From assembly GCA_039619475.1 (NCBI GenBank), contig CM077115.1, positions 447,009,292 to 447,073,291 of the forward strand: a stretch of DNA of 64,000 nt, read 5' to 3'. The notes below the pieces were generated by a model, which saw only the letters and a program-made list of their open reading frames with translations, did not search any database and was not told the DNA's origin. Of the stretch, positions 58,211 to 64,000 are shown piece after piece. The translations under genes were made by a program, and so were the position numbers. Within the stretch, counting starts at the first letter, position 1. Every line of letters starts with the position of its first letter. Source of the DNA: Icerya purchasi. Its lineage: Eukaryota > Arthropoda > Insecta > Hemiptera > Monophlebidae.

Positions 58211-61200
58211 CGATAAAACTACGAACATAAATTTTTCTTTTCAAATTAATTTCAGGGAAACACTTCTTTTTTTCTTCTTTCTTTCTTTTTGTAAAACTAA
58301 AAACAAAACTGAAAAAATCATTAACCATCTCATTAGCATTTTGTCGGTTTATGTGTAAACCCTGAAAAAAGTTCGCAATAAATATTTGTTGGCTTTTCCT
58401 TTGTTTTTTTTTTTTTTTTCGATATTTCGTTTAGTGCGTAATAAACGAATCCGTTTATCGATACAATGTGTAATTCGTGGGAAACTCCACGTCATCGCTG
58501 GACAGATAAAAAGATAAAAGAAGGACGATGTGGGGATGTTTTACACAATAAATGATATGTAACGACATCGATGTTAGTGCCGTGAAATAACTCGAACGGC
58601 AAACGTTATTTAAATTTGGTTCGCTAATTTTAAATGAAGTCGTTTACAGTAGAGCAAACTGTAAAGCAACTGTTTTATTAGCAAAGTGTGGTTGGTGGTA
58701 CTTTCCGTTAATAAGCAAAAGTAGTTTGAAAATAAAGTTGGTTTCACGGACTTGTATTGAATATATGTTACATGAGGTGAACTTTTAAAGTACGAATAAA
58801 TTCTAAGAAATTTTATAATTAAAAAGCTATTAATAATATATCTGTTTATTTCACTTATCGTTTATGTTTATTGTACGTAACTCCCGTGATAATGAAGCTC
58901 TTTGTCTTCATCAAAACACGTCGAGGTACTTGATAAAAATTAAATAATTGTTTTAAATTGGTGTTAAAAATTAAAAAGCTATTGTTGATGCGCTGGTAAA
59001 TAACGATTAAACTACATAAACTTACATTCGATGAAAAACCAAAAAAGAGATTTTTTTACATAGTTCGAAATTTCACAATCGCTAACATGAAAATTCCATC
59101 AATCGAAAAGTTACTCTACAGCTGTTAAAACAGGTGTCTTCGAAATAACAATTTGCAAAGAGGTTTTTATATTAACAACTTTCTGATGATGGACCATGTA
59201 AACGAGTTCGAAAGGTTAGATGGTTTTGTTAATGTTGACGAGGTGTCTTTGAAATTGAGAGTTAGTCCGAAAAAAATTAAAAACATATCAAACAATTCGT
59301 AAAACGGAATAATTCATTATATTTTTTGTAAAAATATTCAAGTGATCAAACTAAAAACTGGATATCCATGATAGATCACTTTTGTTGCTATTCAAGTATA
59401 TAAAATAATTGATTTAATCCAGAAATCTCGCGTGGCGTTCTCTTATCGCCAGATTTGTTACTCTTATTGGGAAGATACTTTAATGGAACGTCTTGTTTGG
59501 ATAAAACGCCTCTGGTAGTTAATGTATAATAATAATAATCGTTCTCTCTCTATTTCTGTATAATATATATATATATCAAATACATTATGAAAACATCGAT
59601 CAATGTTATAAACGATCGCAGAATGTCCGATCGTTTAAACAGCGTTCAGGTGAAAAGAATCAGACGAATCTCCATAGGCTTTTATATTTTTATATCTACC
59701 GTTCAGCATATCATCTCAACCTCATGTAACATCAACAGTTTCAGAAAATTTGCCGAATTTTTTTTTGCAGCTTTAAACAAAAATTTTCCTTTTTTCCATC
59801 ACTCTGCTAAAATAAGTTGACCACTGCAGCAGCAGCAGCAGCAAAACTAATGTAAACCGGCAGTGAACTCGATAACGGCTTCTAATTCTAGATTATTAAA
59901 CGCCACTATCGAAGACCGAAACGAATTAAAAGAAGGTTCTTTTTTTTTGAAAATCAATAATAAACTTTCAACTCTCAGATAAATTAATTTACCAGCGGTG
60001 AAATCTATACCCCAGTTAATGAAGAACGCGTTAACCGTTTTAACAAAAACAAATCCCAAAATAGTTAAGAACTAAAAATAAAATGTATAAATCACAGATA
60101 TAAACACAACCAGATTAAAGTAGATAAAAATTTATGTGACACCTGAAACGGTTAGTAACTAAAGTCTGAGATGCATATTTCCCTTTCTGATTTGTGTAAT
60201 ATATAATATTAGTGTATGTTCGTTAGGGTGTTCATTAGGATTCGTTTCATTTATTTTCATATTTTAATTTTTATTCCTGTTAAAATATAAGTAGCTAAAT
60301 TACAGATTTAGAATTACAATTTCTCATGTATACGCTAAATCAAACGTTATCCCATTACTACATTACTGCTACATTATATTTATATTTGTTTTCTTTTATT
60401 ATATTTCATTTAATTTTTATGAATATTAAAAAGCAACTAAGTTCTATAATAATACTCTTGGTAATAGCCGAGACTATGTTTCCAATCATCCTGACTACTG
60501 CCCATAATATAGCAATAAGTACAATTTGCAAAGGACCTTTTACACACAAAGTTTAACCATTCCTGATAATTTTAATTTTGATATATATAATTATGTTACA
60601 CCCACAGTCCTTTGCACCTTTATACACGTATTACTTCAATATACAGTTTTTTAGAAGAAAAAAAAGAAAAACTGAAGTATCCAACGGCCCCAAACTTGAA
60701 GTTCAACGACTTAGACATTCGAATCACGCCGAGATCTAGAACATAAAGTACAGATAAAAAAAAAAAACTTCTTCAGTGCTGATGGGACCTATCGTCTTTT
60801 AACGCGCTGTAAAAAAGTTTACAACCGCTGACATATCTAAAATACAACTTCCGCTGTTTCTATACTTGCCGAACCGAAAGATTCTGCAAACAAACATAAA
60901 CATATAATTCACATTTTTGATTTATCTATTTATCCGTTTAGAATCAAAACAAAATTTCGACTAATACGCGACCTTAGCCGATTACCAACTCGATCTCACC
61001 GATTGATTATGTGAATTATAAAATACCGTATACGTTTAAATTATTAATTTTCTAATACAACTCCTTTTATCTCGCAACATTCCCGAATCAATAATACCGT
61101 ATATAAATTGTCGAAAGTTTTCATTATTCGTGTTACGTGATGTTAGTTGTAAAGTTTCCTTTTTTACAACACGTACAATTTTTGTTCCAGGTAGCACGGA

Positions 61201-61212
61201 AGGATTTATTGT
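58211..61212. other. Intergenic, nothing firm
   Basis: AT-rich. Contains a short CAG run at 59825-59842 and two weak Penelope-like motifs (58885-58925 and 59180-59225). No gene is supported. Confidence 0.35.
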
Positions 61213-61347
61213 AAAAACAACAATCAGTAACCCCAAATGTTGGTCAAAAAACAACAATCAGTAACCCCAAATGTTGGTCAAAAAACAACAATCAGTAACC
61301 CCAAATGTTGGTCAAAAAACAACAATCAGTAACCCCAAATGTTGGTC
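61213..61347. repeat. 34-bp minisatellite, four copies
   Basis: Unit AAAAAACAACAATCAG plus TAACCCCAAATGTTGGTC, perfectly repeated apart from one missing A in the first copy. Confidence 0.95.
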
Positions 61348-61684
61348 AAAACACAGAAACTGATTTCAATATTTTCACATTTTTCGAAACGTAAAATTTA
61401 TAGTTTTATATTAGCCTGAAAACTTTTGTACGACAAACATATTTTTGTATATGTATGAATAAGCGTATTACTACTTGTATTTTCTCATTCGCGGAGAATA
61501 AAGTATACTTGACGATATCTATATTTATTATAGATAAAACGTAAACTAGCAATAGTAAAAAATCTGAAATAGCAAAAGAAAATAATATTCCACGCATAAC
61601 ATATATTAATATAATTAATATCCGTATAAATGCGTGCACATTTGTTTTTGTAAAACACGAAAATCAATAAGTTGATTTTACATC

Positions 61685-62160
61685 CCCGGAAACGATCTAG
61701 CCGATTTAGCAGCTAAAGAAGGATCCCAGTTTAAACCATATCCTCAACTACCTGTACCGATTAATGATCTTCAAGCAGTTATAAAACAGTCAGTTCAAGA
61801 CTCTTGGAATCTCAAGTGGACAATGACACCATCCTCCAACAAGTTGCGTGCTATACGGAACTCTACGTTTCGCTGGAGTCAAAAAACAGGAAAGAAGAAG
61901 TCGTACACGCTCGTTTACGTCTAGGTCACACTAAACTCACCCATAGTTATCTCCTTAAAAATCAACCTGCCCCCATTTGTTCACACTGCAATATTCCTAT
62001 CACTGTACACCACTTCCTTATAAGCTTCCCACAATATAATTCCGAAAGAGCACTTCTCGACCAACCATTTACACTCCAAATTATTCTTTCCGACTCTCTC
62101 AAAGCTTCCCACAACCTGACAACCTTTCTTAAATTAATCCACCTATACTCTCTGATTTAA
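61685..62160 (+). pseudogene. Jockey-superfamily LINE 3' end
   Basis: One frame has GNDLADLAAKEGSQFKPYPQ (RNase H end) and DSWNLKWTM. After a frameshift, HARLRLGHTKLTHSYLLKNQ, PAPICSHCNIPITVHHFLIS and a stop at 62158. In the terminal knuckle the last Cys is replaced by Phe (HFLISFP). Confidence 0.72.
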
Positions 62161-62516
62161 GCTCTCCCACATTCCGATCGTGCCTCTGGCCTAGATGCAG
62201 TACACGGTACGTAAATCAACAAAGCAACAAAGCAAGAATAAGTTGATTTTTAACCTTCCATTAACGTACTGTTAATGATTTCAAAAAAAAAAACAAGCAT
62301 TGAACTGAGTAAGGTGGGAAATAGATGAGTTATTTAAAGACTTTTTGTTTTTGTTTTTTGTAATTTAATTAATGTAGAATTTTACCGGAAATGTCCGATT
62401 TTAGGTAAATTATTATACGCGCGTATCTGCGCCCATCTATTGATTAAAACGGTTTGTCGAAATTATTATAAAGGTTTATTATTGTTACATTGCGCCAGAA
62501 AAACGACCATTATTAA

Positions 62517-63502
62517 CCTTTGTCAGACCGCATAATTTTGCAACGCTAACAGGCGGCATAGGTGTACAATTATACCTTTCTAGGTTTTCTTTAAAACTTC
62601 TCACAATAGAGGTATTATTTATTGGTTGTAGTTTAATTTAATGATTAATGGCGAAATTCCTCGAATATAATAATGGCGAAAGTGATAATATTCGGTACCA
62701 TCCTCAGGTAATTATAGGGCTAATAAACAGGTAAGGGACAATTTTATTTATAATACGATTCATGTGCATTGGCTTAGCATCCTATATTATGTACCGCGAA
62801 CTCGGCCCATTACTGAAGGGATCAACGTAGGAAATTTTTGAAGGATCTTGCTAAAGACGTACGCTTTCAATTCAAGATCGCAATACAAACCGCATGCTGA
62901 TGAGATGGCAATTTCTTCGGAGTGCTGTGGAAATGGTGCTTGGGCGAAGTATAGGTATAACAGCAGTTGCTCATGGCAGTCGTGGACCAACTCCGGTAGT
63001 CGGAAGTTGCTATGTTTGCCGTAATCAAAAGAAAAAACAGCGTAAGACAAGACAAAAGTGTATAATATGTATCAATCCTATGTGTGGCGAACAACATTCT
63101 GTATCTGAAATAAGATGTATTTATTGAAAATGTACAATAAAATTCATTTTTTTATTGATAACCATTTTTTTAATATTATAATTGATTGTATATAATATAC
63201 ATAAAACAGAATACCATTTGAAAAAAAAAAAAATATGTTGCTTTTTTATATCATTTACATATAAAAAATATACAAGGTGTACAATTGCGTACCTATGCCG
63301 ACGTTTACGGGGATCAAAACAATTTAAGTCTACATTTTAGAAAAGGGTTAACACTTTTTTTTTTTTTAGATTTGGCGTACATAATCTAACGGATAAATGT
63401 AGAGATGTCACAAAAGTTCAGATTTCTAAGTCTTATAAAAAAAAAGTTATGGCAATTTAAAAACTCAAAAGTTACAATTGTACCTGTGCGGCCCGACGAA
63501 GG
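62517..63502 (+). mobile_element. Second piggyBac-like element, only the Cys-rich tail left
   Basis: TTAA at 62513-62516 and 63503-63506. The ends are CCTTTGTCAGACCGC and, inverted, CCTTCGTCGGGCCGC. The interior frame at 62894 ends in VVGSCYVCRNQKKKQRKTRQ and KCIICINPMCGEQHS, the C-terminal Cys-rich domain of piggyBac transposases. The catalytic core is missing. Its ends differ from those of the 10086 element, so it belongs to another subfamily. Confidence 0.85.
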
Positions 63503-63506
63503 TTAA

Positions 63507-63845
63507 TATAGAGAAGAAAATTATAAAAGTATCGAACAGTGTGTCGGAATAACGACATATATAACATGTGTAAATAGAACGATTTAAAATAACCAATAAG
63601 ATAAAATAACCACACAGTGTTGCCAATCTACAACAGTTTGTCAGTAACGCCAAAGGCCATGACGGAAGCGATTGATTGCACAGGAAAACACTGTATCACA
63701 TTAGATCCAAGTGAATGTTACTACTAAAGTTTTGTGTTGAAGTGTTCGGGCGATAATTGTTAACAAAGGTAGTGTTTCGTTATTATTCGTTGACTGTAAA
63801 ATGTTTTGTTGATTTCAAAAACAGTTCTGTTGTGTGAAACACGAA
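63507..63845 (+). other. Possible 5' UTR/promoter region of the right-edge gene
   Basis: No transposon signal. Less extreme AT content toward the ATG at 63846. No clear TATA box. Confidence 0.25.
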
Positions 63846-63927
63846 ATGGTAGCGATTCCCTGTCCGCTAGTACCGGACGCACAAAGTTGTCCCTTAACAG
63901 CGGAGAGTGAACAAGTTGTTTTTTCTT
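63846..63927 (+). CDS. Possible first coding exon of the next gene (partial)
   Basis: An ATG opens a frame of 27 codons plus one base, reading MVAIPCPLVPDAQSC and PLTAESEQVVFS. It ends at a consensus donor GTAAGT (63928). The segment is less AT-rich than its surroundings. The preceding ~200 bases have no transposon similarity that I see and could be 5' UTR. The remainder lies beyond the window and I do not recognise the product. It could also be a chance ORF beside a cryptic donor. Confidence 0.4.
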
Positions 63928-64000
63928 GTAAGTATTTATACTTATTATAATAATTGTTGTACGTCGTTTTAAAGGATAGAAGAGCGAAGATAAATCGAAA

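Noticed and set aside
61213..61347. CRISPR-like direct repeats
   Set aside because: The units are contiguous with no spacers and the genome is eukaryotic; it is a minisatellite.

Overview
The window is eukaryotic nuclear DNA from an insect (at least an arthropod). It is strongly AT-rich, has long introns with GT-AG splice sites, and is packed with mariner/Tc1, piggyBac, hAT-like, Jockey/RTE-type LINE and tRNA-SINE remains. I see no bacterial or organellar features, no CRISPR array and no rRNA gene. Order and species cannot be fixed from sequence alone.

The one clearly recognisable host gene is an SLC26-family anion transporter, closest in pattern to SLC26A11 (sodium-independent sulfate anion transporter). 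It is on the + strand in ten exons: 5811-6012, 8995-9215, 15757-15949, 19846-20004, 24619-24780, 26462-26602, 34157-34302, 41374-41538, 42899-43059 and 48540-48729/48750. All junction phases agree and the joined frame is 580 codons long to the end of exon 10's splice-compatible part. The exons run from TM2 through the membrane domain, the STAS domain and an acidic tail. The start codon and TM1 exon(s) lie upstream of the window or were not recognised. A second gene probably begins at the right edge (63846-63927), with an ATG exon and a good donor.

The rest is a repeat graveyard filling the introns and the region from 48.8 to 63.8 kb. Mobile elements with identifiable ends are: a foldback element (1479-2205) and a nested, rearranged relative (29566-30630); internally deleted mariners (6707-7644, 31568-32874); a 3'-truncated DD41D mariner with a 310-residue open frame (45425-46482); a mariner relic (41755-42680, ends not seen); Tc1-like elements (27888-29559, 34990-36712); two TTAA-flanked piggyBac-like elements (10086-11099, 62517-63502); a long-TIR MITE (57269-57975); a possible hAT (44186-45416); and an inverted pair of Penelope-like repeats (34536-34960, 36795-37220). 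LINE 3' ends with RNase H and a terminal Cys/His knuckle recur on both strands. A tRNA-derived SINE family occurs four times.

The most interesting observations are the opposite loop orientation in the two foldback copies, a hammerhead-like core in the inverted Penelope-like repeats, two insertions whose empty site survives as a paralogous copy in the same window, and four (TA)n-plus-GC-hairpin modules in the same orientation. All coordinates and translations were read by eye; family assignments rest on remembered motifs, not on searches.
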